Assembly: GCF_035975855.1 (NCBI RefSeq)
Contig: NZ_CP109055.1
Coordinates: 6,448,001-6,512,000 of the forward strand
Length of the DNA stretch: 64,000 nt
Direction of reading: 5' to 3'
Source: Streptomyces sp. NBC_01304
GTDB lineage: Bacteria > Actinomycetota > Actinomycetes > Streptomycetales > Streptomycetaceae
Shown: positions 8,086-19,936 of the stretch, piece by piece
Position numbering within the stretch: the first letter of the stretch is position 1
Layout of the letters: every line of letters starts with the position of its first letter
The notes under the pieces: model-generated
Told to the model about the DNA's origin: nothing
The model's input: only the letters and a program-made list of their open reading frames with translations
The model's database searches: none
Position numbers and translations under genes: made by a program

Positions 8086-9074
8086 GCCGCGTCGGCAGGC
8101 TCGGTCTTGCGCCGGGCGTCGATCCGCGCCGCCGAGGGCCAGCGCACGTCATACGCCCAGCCCAGCTGCTCGCACCAGCGGATGATCCGCGCCGACGAGT
8201 CCAGCTGCCCGCGCATCACCCCGTGCCGCGCCGACGTCGGGTCCGCGTGGTGCAGGTTGTGCCAGGACTCACCACAGGACAGCACGGCCAGCCACCACAC
8301 GTTCCCCGAGCGGTCCCGGGACTTGAAGGGACGTTTGCCCACCGCGTGGCAGATCGAGTTGATCGACCACGTGACGTGGTGCAGGAGCGCGACACGGACC
8401 AGGGAACCCCAGAAGAACGCGGTGAACGCGCCCCACCAGGACATGGTGACCAGACCGCCCACGACCGGCGGGATGGCCAGCGACAGCAACGTCCAGAAGA
8501 TGAAGTCGCGGGAGATCCGGCGGATCGCCGTGTCCTTGATCAGGTCGGGCGCGTACTTGTCCTGCGGCGTCCGCTCCTCGTCGAACATCCAGCCGATGTG
8601 CGCCCACCACAGGCCCTTCATCAGGGCCGGCACCGTCTCGCCGAAGCGCCACGGCGAATGCGGGTCGCCCTCGGCGTCGGAGAACTTGTGGTGCCTGCGA
8701 TGGTCGGCGACCCACCGCACCAGCGGGCCCTCGACGGCCATCGAGCCGGCGATGGCGAGCGCGATCCGCAGCGGGCGCTTGGCCTTGAACGATCCGTGCG
8801 TGAAGTAGCGGTGGAAGCCGATGGTCACGCCGTGGCAGCCCAGGTAGTACATGAAGACGAGCAGGCCGAGGTCCAGCCAGCTCACCCCCCAGCCCCAGGC
8901 CAGCGGCACCGCGGCGAGCACCGCGAGAAACGGGACGACGATGAAGAACAGCAGCGTGATCTGTTCCAGCGACCTCTTCTGATCGCCGCCGCGCGTCGCC
9001 GACGACGGCGGGGGAGTGGCACCGGTTTGCGACGCCGGGTCCTCTTGGTCGAGCAGATCCGAGCTCGTGGTCAT
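8082..9074 (-). CDS. Membrane acyl-lipid/acyl-CoA fatty acid desaturase
   Basis: This 330-aa membrane desaturase would put a double bond into acyl chains using a di-iron centre. All three His boxes are present: HRYFTH (HxxxxH), HRRHH (HxxHH) and HNLHH (HxxHH). Hydrophobic helices lie before the first box and between boxes two and three. The upstream frame is longer, but ATG 9074 (MTTSSDLLDQ) has an AGGGGA site a few nt before it. It forms an operon with the TetR gene and diverges from ppc. Confidence 0.92.
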   Translation of the reverse strand: MTTSSDLLDQEDPASQTGATPPPSSATRGGDQKRSLEQITLLFFIVVPFLAVLAAVPLAWGWGVSWLDLGLLVFMYYLGCHGVTIGFHRYFTHGSFKAKRPLRIALAIAGSMAVEGPLVRWVADHRRHHKFSDAEGDPHSPWRFGETVPALMKGLWWAHIGWMFDEERTPQDKYAPDLIKDTAIRRISRDFIFWTLLSLAIPPVVGGLVTMSWWGAFTAFFWGSLVRVALLHHVTWSINSICHAVGKRPFKSRDRSGNVWWLAVLSCGESWHNLHHADPTSARHGVMRGQLDSSARIIRWCEQLGWAYDVRWPSAARIDARRKTEPADAA

Positions 9075-9127
9075 GGGCGTCCCCTGTGGGGTCGGAGGGT
9101 GTTCGGCAGGTTGCCTGGTCACGGGCC

Positions 9128-9154
9128 TACGCCTCCGTAACCTACGGCGACGTA
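9128..9154. promoter_or_regulatory. Candidate TetR operator before the desaturase operon
   Basis: The arms TACGcctCCGTA (9128-9139) and TACGGcgaCGTA (9143-9154) form an inverted repeat around 3 bp. It lies 54 bp upstream of the desaturase start, and its minus strand holds a TAGGTT that could be the -10 box. Binding here would block transcription of the desaturase-TetR operon. Assignment is inferred. Confidence 0.55.
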
Positions 9155-9335
9155 AGTATGGCAGCGCTCAGCTGAGCGGCAAGTGTGCACGGACGGGTAC
9201 CGGTTTTTTTGGCACCTATCCTTGGTGGCATCGGACAGCGTGGTCCGCTCTGAGTCTTCCCCGGAATCAGCGATCCCTCCCGGTTCGCACGGGTTCCCCT
9301 CCCAGCCGTGCTCAACACTGCAAGGAGCCGCACCT

Positions 9336-12122
<2,787 letters not shown>

Positions 12123-12161
12123 TCACAAGGCAGTTGGCTGTTCCCCGACGGGGGCGGTGCT

Positions 12162-12632
12162 TCAGAGCGTGGCGAAGGATGCCACCAGGAGCGCCGCCCC
12201 CGTCAGGCTTGTGCCCCATGCCGTACGCGTCATCCGCAGGCCTCCGCCGATCACGATCCCGGCGAGCAGGAGCGCGCCGCCCAGCGGGACCCAGGCGTGC
12301 AGAAAGCCCGGGCCGCCGAGGCGGACCACCTCGTCGGTGCCGGGCTTGACGGCGACCGGGACCTCGACGCCCTTGCGCTCGCCGATCGAGCGGTCGATGA
12401 CGACCTGCTTGCGGGGCTTCGCGCCCTTCGAGGTGGGGACGTACGAACCGGTGCAGTGCTTGTCGTCGCAGCGCGCGACGGTCATCCGGCCCTGCTCACG
12501 GTCCTTGGCGGCCATGACGTGCCGGGCGGTGTCCCAGGACGCCCAGGCACCCGCGACCAGCAGCAGTGCGGCGAGCAGGACCGATCCCACGCGCCGGCCG
12601 GTGTGCAGATACGGCTTGGACTTGGCAGGCAT
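12162..12632 (-). CDS. Small membrane protein of unknown function
   Basis: This 156-aa protein (start MPAKSKPYLHTGRR at 12632) has one transmembrane helix after about 15 residues (VGSVLLAALLLVAGAWASW) and two more hydrophobic stretches at the C-terminus. The middle 70 residues are polar and likely extracytoplasmic, with a Cys pair (ARCDDKHCTG). I do not recognise a family with a known role. It converges with ppc and precedes pth in the reverse direction. Confidence 0.7.
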   Translation of the reverse strand: MPAKSKPYLHTGRRVGSVLLAALLLVAGAWASWDTARHVMAAKDREQGRMTVARCDDKHCTGSYVPTSKGAKPRKQVVIDRSIGERKGVEVPVAVKPGTDEVVRLGGPGFLHAWVPLGGALLLAGIVIGGGLRMTRTAWGTSLTGAALLVASFATL

Positions 12633-12687
12633 GGCCGCGATCCTTGGCCATGGCATGGCGCCGGGTCAACCTCGGCCGACAGTCCGG

Positions 12688-13284
12688 TCAGGAGTTGTAC
12701 GAGCTCTGCGCGCGCTCAAGACCCTCGATGACCAGGGCTTCCGTCGCGTCGGTGGCCCGGTCCACGAAGTAGTCGAGCTCCTTGCGCTCGGTCGCGGAGA
12801 AGTCCTTGAGGACGAAGTCGGCGACCTGCATACGGCCCGGCGGACGGCCGATGCCGAAGCGCACCCGGTGGTATTCGGGGCCCATGGACTTGGTCATCGA
12901 CTTCAGGCCGTTGTGGCCGTTGTCACCGCCGCCGAGCTTCAGGCGCAGCACGCCGTAGTCGATGTCGAGCTCGTCGTGGACGGCGACGACGTTCGCGGTC
13001 GGGATCTTGTAGAAGTCGCGGAGCGCGGTGACGGGGCCGCCGGAGAGGTTCATGTACGACGTCGGCTTCGCGACGACCACGCGCCGGCTCCCGGGGCCCA
13101 TCGGGCCGATGCGGCCTTCGAGGACGTGGGCCTGGGCCTTGCCGTGGCGCTTGAACGATCCGCCGATCCGGTCGGCCAGGAGGTCCGCGACCATGAAGCC
13201 GACGTTGTGGCGGTTGGCGGCGTAGCCCGGGCCGGGGTTGCCGAGGCCGACGATGAGCCAAGGGGCGTTGGCGTCGGTGGTCAT
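12688..13284 (-). CDS. pth: Peptidyl-tRNA hydrolase
   Basis: Pth frees tRNA from peptidyl-tRNA dropped by stalled ribosomes. The start of the mature fold is unmistakable: [23 protein letters not shown], which includes the catalytic His and Asn. The second signature [13 protein letters not shown] follows. Starting at ATG 13284 gives 198 aa, the usual size. It lies downstream of rplY, a pairing common in bacteria, but a hairpin and a tandem repeat separate them. Confidence 0.97.
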   Translation of the reverse strand: MTTDANAPWLIVGLGNPGPGYAANRHNVGFMVADLLADRIGGSFKRHGKAQAHVLEGRIGPMGPGSRRVVVAKPTSYMNLSGGPVTALRDFYKIPTANVVAVHDELDIDYGVLRLKLGGGDNGHNGLKSMTKSMGPEYHRVRFGIGRPPGRMQVADFVLKDFSATERKELDYFVDRATDATEALVIEGLERAQSSYNS

Positions 13285-13315
13285 CGCGTCGAGTCTCCTC
13301 GCGAGCAAGCGGACG

Positions 13316-13366
13316 GGCAGAGCGTGCTGAACGGCAGAGCGTGCTGAACGGCAGAGCGTGCAGAAC
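13316..13366. repeat. Three-copy 17-bp tandem repeat
   Basis: The unit GGCAGAGCGTGCTGAAC occurs at 13316-13332 and 13333-13349, with a third copy differing by one base at 13350-13366. It lies between pth and rplY, in the pth leader region. Copy number could vary between strains. Confidence 0.9.
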
Positions 13367-13372
13367 ATGCAG

Positions 13373-13407
13373 GACGGGGCGGTGGTCGCGTGGCCCACCG
13401 CCCCGTC
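13373..13407 (-). terminator. Hairpin terminator after rplY
   Basis: A perfect 13-bp stem, GACGGGGCGGTGG with CCACCGCCCCGTC, lies 20 bp beyond the rplY stop on the minus strand. There is no long T-run, as is usual in actinomycetes. Confidence 0.65.
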
Positions 13408-13427
13408 AGTCAAGCAGAGCCAATGGC

Positions 13428-14018
13428 TCAGGCCTCGGCAGCGGCCTCGTCGCCCGCGGCCTCGGCGGCCGGCTCCTCGGCCTGCGCGGCCAGGACCTGC
13501 AGGACGACGGTCTCGCCGTCGACGGCCAGCGTGGTGCCGGCCGGCAGCGGGATGTCCTTGGCGAGCACCTGGGCGCCCGCGTCCAGGCCCGCGACGGAGA
13601 CCGTGAAGGAGGACGGGATGTGCGTGGCCTCGGCCTCGACGGTGATCGTGTTCAGCACGTGCTCGAGCAGGTTCGAACCGGCGGCGAGCTCGCCCTCGGA
13701 GTGCACGGGGACCTCGACGGTGACCTTCTCGCCGCGCTTCACGAGGAGCAGGTCGACGTGCTCGAGGAAGCCCTTGATCGCGTCACGCTGAACGGCCTTC
13801 GGGATGGCCAGCTCGTTCGTGCCGTCGACGTCGATCGAGAGCAGCACGTTCGAGGCGCGCAGGGCGAGCTGCAGCTCGTGGCCCGGCAGGGTGACGTGCA
13901 GCGGGTCGGAACCGTGACCGTAGAGAACGGCGGGAACCTTGTTCTCACGACGGATGCGGCGGGCAGCGCCCTTGCCGAACTCGGTGCGGGTCTCGGCGGC
14001 AATCTTGATCTCAGCCAT
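13428..14018 (-). CDS. rplY: 50S ribosomal protein L25 (Ctc/general stress form)
   Basis: L25 binds 5S rRNA. The 196-aa length indicates the two-domain Ctc form: an N-terminal L25 barrel ([32 protein letters not shown]) and a C-terminal beta domain (about residues 95-180), ending in an Ala/Glu-rich tail. ATG 14018 has GAGGAG about 7 nt upstream. It lies between prs and pth, all on the minus strand. Confidence 0.95.
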   Translation of the reverse strand: MAEIKIAAETRTEFGKGAARRIRRENKVPAVLYGHGSDPLHVTLPGHELQLALRASNVLLSIDVDGTNELAIPKAVQRDAIKGFLEHVDLLLVKRGEKVTVEVPVHSEGELAAGSNLLEHVLNTITVEAEATHIPSSFTVSVAGLDAGAQVLAKDIPLPAGTTLAVDGETVVLQVLAAQAEEPAAEAAGDEAAAEA

Positions 14019-14124
14019 GTGCACTCCTCGTAGGGGATGACGAAACGATGTTGGTCACCCGGCCACGACTGGCCTGCTACGAAGAGCGCGTCGATAACGG
14101 ACCGCCGCGACTCATGAATGAGTG

Positions 14125-14173
14125 CGGCCTCCCTCGCCGAGCAACTCAGTGAGTCTACCCGGCGGGGAGGCCG
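14125..14173 (-). terminator. Hairpin between prs and rplY
   Basis: CGGCCTCCC (14125-14133) pairs with GGGAGGCCG (14165-14173), and CGCC/GGCG can extend the stem inward over a long loop. It lies downstream of prs on the minus strand within a 217-bp gap that otherwise holds the rplY promoter. Confidence 0.4.
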
Positions 14174-14235
14174 TCCCAGAAATCGATCTTCAGCTCACCC
14201 TCGTACGAACCCTCGCACGAAGGCGACGAGGAAGG

Positions 14236-15210
14236 TCAGTGCTCCTCGAAGAGGCTGGTCACGGAGCCGTCCTCGAAGATCTCGCGCAGCGCGTTGGCGA
14301 TGGTCGGCGCGATGGACAGGACCGTGATCTTGTCCAGCTCGAGCTCGCTCGGCGTCGGCAGCGTGTCCGTGAACACGAACTCGCTGACCTTGGAGTTCTT
14401 CAGGCGGTCGGCCGCCGGGCCGGACAGCACGCCGTGCGTGGCCGTCACGATGACGTCCTCCGCGCCGTGCGCGAACAGGGCGTCCGCGGCCGCGCAGATG
14501 GTGCCGCCGGTGTCGATCATGTCGTCGACCAGGACGCAGACGCGGCCCTTCACGTCACCGACGACCTCGTGCACGGTGACCTGGTTGGCGACGTCCTTGT
14601 CGCGGCGCTTGTGCACGATCGCGAGCGGGGCGCCGAGGCGGTCGCACCAGCGGTCGGCGACGCGTACGCGGCCGGCGTCCGGGGAGACGATCGTCAGCTT
14701 CGAGCGGTCCACCTTGTGGCCCACGTAGTCCGCGAGCAGCGGCAGCGCGAAGAGGTGGTCGACCGGGCCGTCGAAGAAGCCGACGATCTGGTCGGTGTGC
14801 AGGTCGACCGTGACGATGCGGTCGGCGCCCGCCGTCTTCATCAGGTCCGCGACCAGCTTCGCCGAGATCGGCTCGCGGCCCTTGTGCTTCTTGTCCTGAC
14901 GGGCGTAGCCGTAGAACGGGACGACCACGGTGATGCTGCGCGCGGAGGCCCGCTTCAGCGCATCCAGCATGATCAGCTGTTCCATGATCCACTTATTGAT
15001 CGGAGCCGTGTGGCTCTGGATCAGGAAGCAGTCCGCGCCGCGCGCCGACTCCTCGTAGCGGACGTAGATCTCGCCGTTGGCGAAGTCGAACGCCTTCGTC
15101 GGCACCACGCCGATGCCCAGCTTGTGTGCGACCTCCTCGGCAAGCTCGGGGTGGGCGCGGCCGGAGAAGAGCATCAGCTTCTTCTCGCCGGTCGTCTTGA
15201 TCCCGCTCAC
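14236..15210 (-). CDS. prs: Ribose-phosphate pyrophosphokinase (PRPP synthetase)
   Basis: Prs makes PRPP from ribose-5-phosphate and ATP for nucleotide, His and Trp synthesis. Visible motifs are the flexible loop region FYGYARQDKKHKGREPISAK, the metal-binding VDLHTDQIVGFFDGP and the PRPP loop VDDMIDTGGT. Length is 324 aa. The start is GTG 15210 with GAGGAG about 8 nt upstream. It lies downstream of glmU, an arrangement common in Gram-positive bacteria. Confidence 0.97.
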   Translation of the reverse strand: MSGIKTTGEKKLMLFSGRAHPELAEEVAHKLGIGVVPTKAFDFANGEIYVRYEESARGADCFLIQSHTAPINKWIMEQLIMLDALKRASARSITVVVPFYGYARQDKKHKGREPISAKLVADLMKTAGADRIVTVDLHTDQIVGFFDGPVDHLFALPLLADYVGHKVDRSKLTIVSPDAGRVRVADRWCDRLGAPLAIVHKRRDKDVANQVTVHEVVGDVKGRVCVLVDDMIDTGGTICAAADALFAHGAEDVIVTATHGVLSGPAADRLKNSKVSEFVFTDTLPTPSELELDKITVLSIAPTIANALREIFEDGSVTSLFEEH

Positions 15211-15320
15211 AGCACAGTCTCCTCAGAGGTGTTCATCGCCGCCCAGTACCCTCGTACGAGCCGGCCAACAAATTGTCTGCGTCTATCACGGTACGCCGTA
15301 CCAGACGCACCTGTTTCCGG

Positions 15321-16772
15321 TCAGCTTTCACTGTCCGACTCCTGAGCCGCGGCCAGCGCGGCGTTCGCAGCCGCGCTCCCAGGACGCTTACGAGCCACCC
15401 AGCCCTCGATATTCCGCTGCTGGCCACGGGCGACCGCGAGCGAACCCGGCGGCACATCCTTCGTGATCACCGAGCCGGCGGCGGTGTAGGCACCGTCCCC
15501 GACCGTGACGGGAGCCACAAACATGTTGTCCGAACCGGTCCTGCAGTGCGACCCGATCGTCGTGTGGTGCTTGGCCGCTCCGTCGTAGTTCACGAAGACG
15601 CTCGCGGCGCCGATGTTCGAGTACTCACCGATCGTCGCATCACCGACGTAACTCAGGTGCGGCACCTTGGTGCCCTCGCCGATCGTCGCGTTCTTCGTCT
15701 CGACGAACGTCCCGATCTTTCCCTTCGCGTCGAGGCGCGTGCCCGGCCGCAGATAGGCGAACGGGCCGACCAGGGCGTCCGGGCCGATCTCCGCGCTGTT
15801 CGCCACGGTGTTGTCCACCCGTGCGCCCGCGCCCACCTTGGTGTCCGTCAGGCGGGTGTTGGGGCCGACCTCGGCGCCCGCGGCGATGTGCGTCGCGCCG
15901 TGCAGCTGTGTACCGGGAAGGACGATCGCGTCCGGCTCGAAGGTCACGGTGACGTCCACGAAGGTGCTCGCCGGGTCGACGACCGTCACGCCGGCCATCA
16001 TCGCCTCGTGCAGCAGCCGGTCGTTCAGGATCCGGCGGGCCTCGGAGAGCTGGACGCGGTTGTTGATGCCCGAGATCTCGCGGTGGTCCCCGGCGACCGA
16101 GGCGCCCACGCGGTGGCCCGCCTCGCGCAGGATGCCGAGAACGTCCGTGAGGTACTCCTCGCCCTGGCTGTTGTCGGTGCGCACCTTGCCGAGCGCGTCC
16201 GCGAGGAGCTCGCCGTCGAAGGCGAAGACACCGGAGTTGATCTCGCTGATCGCGCGCTGTGCCTCGGTGGCGTCCTTGTGCTCGACGATCGCGGTGACCG
16301 CACCGCTGACGTTGTCCCGCACGATCCGGCCGTACCCGGTGGCGTCCGGCATCTCGGCGGTGAGCACCGTGACGGCGTTCCCGTCCGCGGAGTGCGTCGC
16401 GGCCAGCTTCCGCAGCGTCGCGCCGGTCAGCAGCGGGGTGTCGCCGCAGACCACGACGACCGTGCCGGCGATCCGGCCGCCGAGCGGCTCCAGGCCCATG
16501 CGGACGGCGTGCCCCGTGCCGTTCTGCTCCTCCTGGACGGCGGTACGCGCCGACGCGTCGATCTGTGCGAGGTGCGCGGTGACCTGGTCCCGGCCGTGTC
16601 CGACGACCACGACGAGGTTCTCGGGCTCCAGCTCGCGGGAGGCGGCGACGACATGGCCGACGAGCGAACGGCCGCAGAGCTCGTGCAGGACCTTGGGGGT
16701 CTTGGACTTCATACGGGTGCCCTCACCCGCTGCGAGGACGACGACGGCGGCGGCCGGGCGGCTGGAGCTCAC
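15321..16772 (-). CDS. glmU: Bifunctional GlmU: N-acetyltransferase and UDP-GlcNAc pyrophosphorylase
   Basis: GlmU acetylates glucosamine-1-phosphate and then makes UDP-GlcNAc, the wall precursor. The N-terminal uridylyltransferase has [30 protein letters not shown] and GYGRIV. The C-terminal left-handed beta helix shows hexapeptide repeats (for example [17 protein letters not shown]), with the acetyl-transfer region [16 protein letters not shown]. The open frame runs further upstream into tRNA sequence, so GTG 16772 ([13 protein letters not shown]) is chosen. It encodes 483 aa. tRNA-Gln lies just upstream. Confidence 0.96.
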   Translation of the reverse strand: MSSSRPAAAVVVLAAGEGTRMKSKTPKVLHELCGRSLVGHVVAASRELEPENLVVVVGHGRDQVTAHLAQIDASARTAVQEEQNGTGHAVRMGLEPLGGRIAGTVVVVCGDTPLLTGATLRKLAATHSADGNAVTVLTAEMPDATGYGRIVRDNVSGAVTAIVEHKDATEAQRAISEINSGVFAFDGELLADALGKVRTDNSQGEEYLTDVLGILREAGHRVGASVAGDHREISGINNRVQLSEARRILNDRLLHEAMMAGVTVVDPASTFVDVTVTFEPDAIVLPGTQLHGATHIAAGAEVGPNTRLTDTKVGAGARVDNTVANSAEIGPDALVGPFAYLRPGTRLDAKGKIGTFVETKNATIGEGTKVPHLSYVGDATIGEYSNIGAASVFVNYDGAAKHHTTIGSHCRTGSDNMFVAPVTVGDGAYTAAGSVITKDVPPGSLAVARGQQRNIEGWVARKRPGSAAANAALAAAQESDSES

Positions 16773-16870
16773 GGTGGTGCCCTTCGGCTTCGGTTCTTCT
16801 GCGGGGGGACATCCGCAGGATACCGGGGCGTCGCGACGGAGAAATGAGTGCGGGTCCGGACCGTGGAACG

Positions 16871-16905
16871 AGTGCGGGTCCTGACCGTCGGTCAGGACCC
16901 GCACT
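16871..16905 (-). terminator. Terminator after tRNA-Gln
   Basis: A perfect 15-bp stem (AGTGCGGGTCCTGAC with its complement) and a 5-nt loop lie 9 bp beyond the 3' end of tRNA-Gln on the minus strand. A partial copy of the left arm (agtgcgggtccggacc) lies just beyond. Confidence 0.8.
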
Positions 16906-16913
16906 GAGTAAAG

Positions 16914-16985
16914 CTCCCCCGCCAGGACTCGAACCCGGAAAGATGGCACCAAAAGCCACAGTGTTGCCAATTACACCACGGGGGA
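16914..16985 (-). tRNA. tRNA-Gln(UUG)
   Basis: Read on the minus strand, the 72-nt cloverleaf has acceptor arms TCCCCCG and CGGGGGA with discriminator G. The anticodon stem GTGGC/GCCAT encloses loop TTTTGGT, so the anticodon is TTG. The T-arm contains GGGTTCGAGTCC. CCA is not encoded. Confidence 0.95.
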
Positions 16986-17119
16986 TTGAACGACCTAAAC
17001 CGGACATTGCGTCAGGCTGTCGGTCGGGCACCCAACACTATGCCGTACCAAGAGCCTTTGACGCGACGGCCAAAGGTCGGCTCAACGGGACGGACCACGA
17101 CAGTCCGTCCCGCGGCGGA

Positions 17120-19933
17120 CTACAGCAACCCGTCCCACATCTGCTCGAGCAGTACCGACCACCAGCTCTCCGGCGAGGCCAGCGCCGCGCCGTCCAGGGC
17201 CGCCAGTTGCTGCTGGAAGTCGATCGTCCAGCGGGCCGCCTGCTCCTGGTTGAGACCGAAGCGCAGGCGCCACATCCGTCCCAGGAGAGCCAGGCAGCGT
17301 ACGAACTCCGGCAGGCCGGTGTTCACGAACTGCGGCGGCACCGGAGCTCCGCCGGGACCGGCCTCGACCGGTACGGCCACGATGTGCGCGGTGCCGTACT
17401 GGACGCAGATCGCCTTGCCGAAGTCGGAGCCCATCACGAGGTACGAGCCGGCGTCGGACGCGGGCTGCACCTGGCGCTCCGCCGCCATCTCGGCCAGCGT
17501 CGGCACCGGTCGGCCCGGCTGGGCCTGGGCCCAGAAGAACGGGTTGAAGTCGACCGGAAGCCCGGCCCAGACCAGGGTGTGCGCCACGATGTCGGGCACG
17601 CCCTGGCGGGACACCGCCCGCTGGTCGAAGCGGAAGATGCCCTGCGGCCCGAAGGCCCCGGCCAGCTCCTGCGCCACGCCCTCCGGCGGGATCGGCGGCA
17701 CGGGCTGCACCGGCTGCAGCGGCGCGCGCACCGGGGCGGGGCGGGCGGGCCCGTCCGCGACCTGGTGCAACTCGCCCTGGTGGGCGAGGAGTTGCTGCAT
17801 GCCCTGCTGGCGCGAGGCGTGCTCCTTGCCGTACGGGGCGATGGAGGTGATCCGCGCCTGCGGCCAGGTCTCCCTGATCATGCGGGCGCAGTACGCGCCG
17901 GGCAGCTCGCAGGACTCCAGCTCCGTGTGGAGCTCGAGGACCTGCTGCGGCGGCACGTTCATGGAGCGCAGCTCGTGCAGGATCTGCCACTCCGGGTGCG
18001 GGGTGCCGGGCGCCGAGCGGCGGATGAGCTGCTGCTCGGAGCCGTCCTGCGCGCGGTAGCGGAGCACGGCCTGGTAGCCGGGGCCGACGGTCGGCTGACC
18101 GGTGGGCGGCTGCGGATAGCCGTACGCGGGGGGCGGTCCCGCGGGCGCACCGCCCTGCGGCGGACCGAGCGGACCGGGTGGCTGCGGCGCACCGGGACCG
18201 ACGGGTCCGGGGCCCGGGCCGCCGACCGCGGGGCCGGCGAGCATGGTCGCGGCGTGGTGGACACCGCCGTCACCGGGTGCGCCGGGGCCGCCGGGGGGCG
18301 GGGTGCCGGGCACTCCAGGGGCGCCGGGTGCACCGGGCGGCTGGGGTGCGCCGGGGCCCGCGGGGCCGCCAACTGCCGGACCGGCAAGCATCGTTGCCGC
18401 GTGGTGCACTCCGCCGGGCCCGGCGGGAGGCGGGGTTCCGGGCGCGCCGGGAGCCCCGGGGGCGCCGGGCGGACCGGGAGGCTGCGGAGCGCCGGGAGCG
18501 CCGGGCATGCCGGGGGGGCCCGGAGGCTGCGGAGCGCCGGGAGCGCCAGGCGGGCCGGGAGGCTGCGGCGCACCTGGAGCGCCGGGCGGGCCGGGAGGCT
18601 TGGGTGCGCCGGGGCCGCCCATGCTCGGGTCGGCGAACATCGTCGCGGCGTGGTGCACATCGCCGCCCCCGGCGGCGGGCGGGGCGGGCGGTTGCGGTCC
18701 GTCGGGGCCGAGCGACGAGACGAGCTGCGTCGGTACGTAGCCACCGGCGGGCGTGCCCGGAGCGCCGGGCCCGGACGGCGCGGGCGCACCCGGCGTGCCC
18801 GGCGCACCGGGCGGCGGCGGAAGGGCCGCACCCGCACCGCGTGCGGCGCGCGGCGGCTCGGCCTTGCTGGTCGCGACTTCGGCGATGTCACCGGCACCGG
18901 GCGGCACCGGCCGGCCGGCCGAAGGCGCCCCCGGAGCTCCGGGGGCGGCGGGCAGCGACGCGCCACCGGGCGCCTGTCCGGGAGCGGCCTGCGGATAGCC
19001 GTACGACGGAGCGTCCGGTGCGCCCGAACTCCCGGGCGCCTGCGGCATGTTGGGCGGTGGGGGTGGCGTGGGTGTGCCCGGGGCCTGTGGATACCCGTAA
19101 GAAGGGGCGCCCGGTGCCTGCGGTGCGGCGGGCTCGCGCGGCAGGGACTCGGCGACGGCGGTGGGCGGCAGCTGGCTGCCGCCCGACATCAGCGCGGTCT
19201 TGGCCTCCGGCGGGACGGCCGGCGGGGTGTCCTCCTCGTCGTCGCCGGACAGCGGCGGCGCGAACACCGTCGCGGGCGGCGACACCGAGCGGTCGTCCTC
19301 GTCCGGGCCGGCGTTGGTGTCCGTGCCCGCCCAGGGGGTGGCGTCGACGGGCGCAGGTGACGGTGCGGCGCTCGGCCAGGCGGCGCCGGACGCGGGTGAA
19401 CTGCCGCTTTCGGGCGCCCCGTTGGACGAGAAGTCGGCGGACGCGGACAGGCCGTACCCGCCCGAGGTCGATGTGGAGGAAGAGGCGCCGAGCGGGGCGC
19501 CGGCCGTGCCCGAGCTGTCCGCCGAGGACGCGTCGGACGCCGCGCCCGGACGGTCTCCGATGCCCAGCTTGTCCGCCGCCTCCTGGAGCCACTCGGGCGG
19601 GGTGAGCAGGAACGACGTCTGGTTCAGGTCGACCCGGTCGGGTGCGGGGGCGGCGGGTGTCGGCACGGCGTCCGTGATGCCGTACTCCTCCTCGTACCGC
19701 CTGATCACCTCACCGACGGGCAGCGACGGCCAGAGGGTGGCCTCGCCGCTGTCGCGGGCGATGACGAGGCGCTGGCGGCCGCCGTCCGAACGCGGACCGT
19801 CCTCGCGGTCCTCCGCCCAGACTACGAAGCCCAGCTCGAACTCCCTTACCCGCACCTCGCGATGCTGGTATCCGGGTACGTCGCCGTTGATCCATTCTTC
19901 CGCGCGCTCCTGCGCCTGCGCGAAGGTCACCAT
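17120..19933 (-). CDS. Imm35-like / Pro-Gly-rich / deaminase-like / SUKH-4 multidomain protein
   Basis: This 937-aa protein seems to have four parts. Residues about 1-85 resemble Imm35/YrhB immunity domains (VIARDSGEATLW). Residues about 150-600 form a Pro/Gly/Ala-rich, collagen-like linker with three copies of VHHAATM(L/F)A. Residues about 610-710 contain HTELESC and PGAYC, recalling deaminase-like toxin domains. The last 190 residues resemble SUKH-4 (PDIVAHTLVWAGLPVDFNPFFWA). No signal peptide or transmembrane segment is visible. ATG 19933 follows the upstream WHH-SUKH gene by 3 nt, so the two are co-translated. Domain names are recalled from family patterns and need profile searches. Confidence 0.65.
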   Translation of the reverse strand: MVTFAQAQERAEEWINGDVPGYQHREVRVREFELGFVVWAEDREDGPRSDGGRQRLVIARDSGEATLWPSLPVGEVIRRYEEEYGITDAVPTPAAPAPDRVDLNQTSFLLTPPEWLQEAADKLGIGDRPGAASDASSADSSGTAGAPLGASSSTSTSGGYGLSASADFSSNGAPESGSSPASGAAWPSAAPSPAPVDATPWAGTDTNAGPDEDDRSVSPPATVFAPPLSGDDEEDTPPAVPPEAKTALMSGGSQLPPTAVAESLPREPAAPQAPGAPSYGYPQAPGTPTPPPPPNMPQAPGSSGAPDAPSYGYPQAAPGQAPGGASLPAAPGAPGAPSAGRPVPPGAGDIAEVATSKAEPPRAARGAGAALPPPPGAPGTPGAPAPSGPGAPGTPAGGYVPTQLVSSLGPDGPQPPAPPAAGGGDVHHAATMFADPSMGGPGAPKPPGPPGAPGAPQPPGPPGAPGAPQPPGPPGMPGAPGAPQPPGPPGAPGAPGAPGTPPPAGPGGVHHAATMLAGPAVGGPAGPGAPQPPGAPGAPGVPGTPPPGGPGAPGDGGVHHAATMLAGPAVGGPGPGPVGPGAPQPPGPLGPPQGGAPAGPPPAYGYPQPPTGQPTVGPGYQAVLRYRAQDGSEQQLIRRSAPGTPHPEWQILHELRSMNVPPQQVLELHTELESCELPGAYCARMIRETWPQARITSIAPYGKEHASRQQGMQQLLAHQGELHQVADGPARPAPVRAPLQPVQPVPPIPPEGVAQELAGAFGPQGIFRFDQRAVSRQGVPDIVAHTLVWAGLPVDFNPFFWAQAQPGRPVPTLAEMAAERQVQPASDAGSYLVMGSDFGKAICVQYGTAHIVAVPVEAGPGGAPVPPQFVNTGLPEFVRCLALLGRMWRLRFGLNQEQAARWTIDFQQQLAALDGAALASPESWWSVLLEQMWDGLL

Positions 19934-19936
19934 CGA

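Noticed and set aside
16844..19360. A long forward frame with collagen-like GPGAP text, plus one at 18243-18740
   Set aside because: These are complements of the Pro/Gly-rich linker of the reverse-strand protein. They lack a ribosome site and conserved domains.
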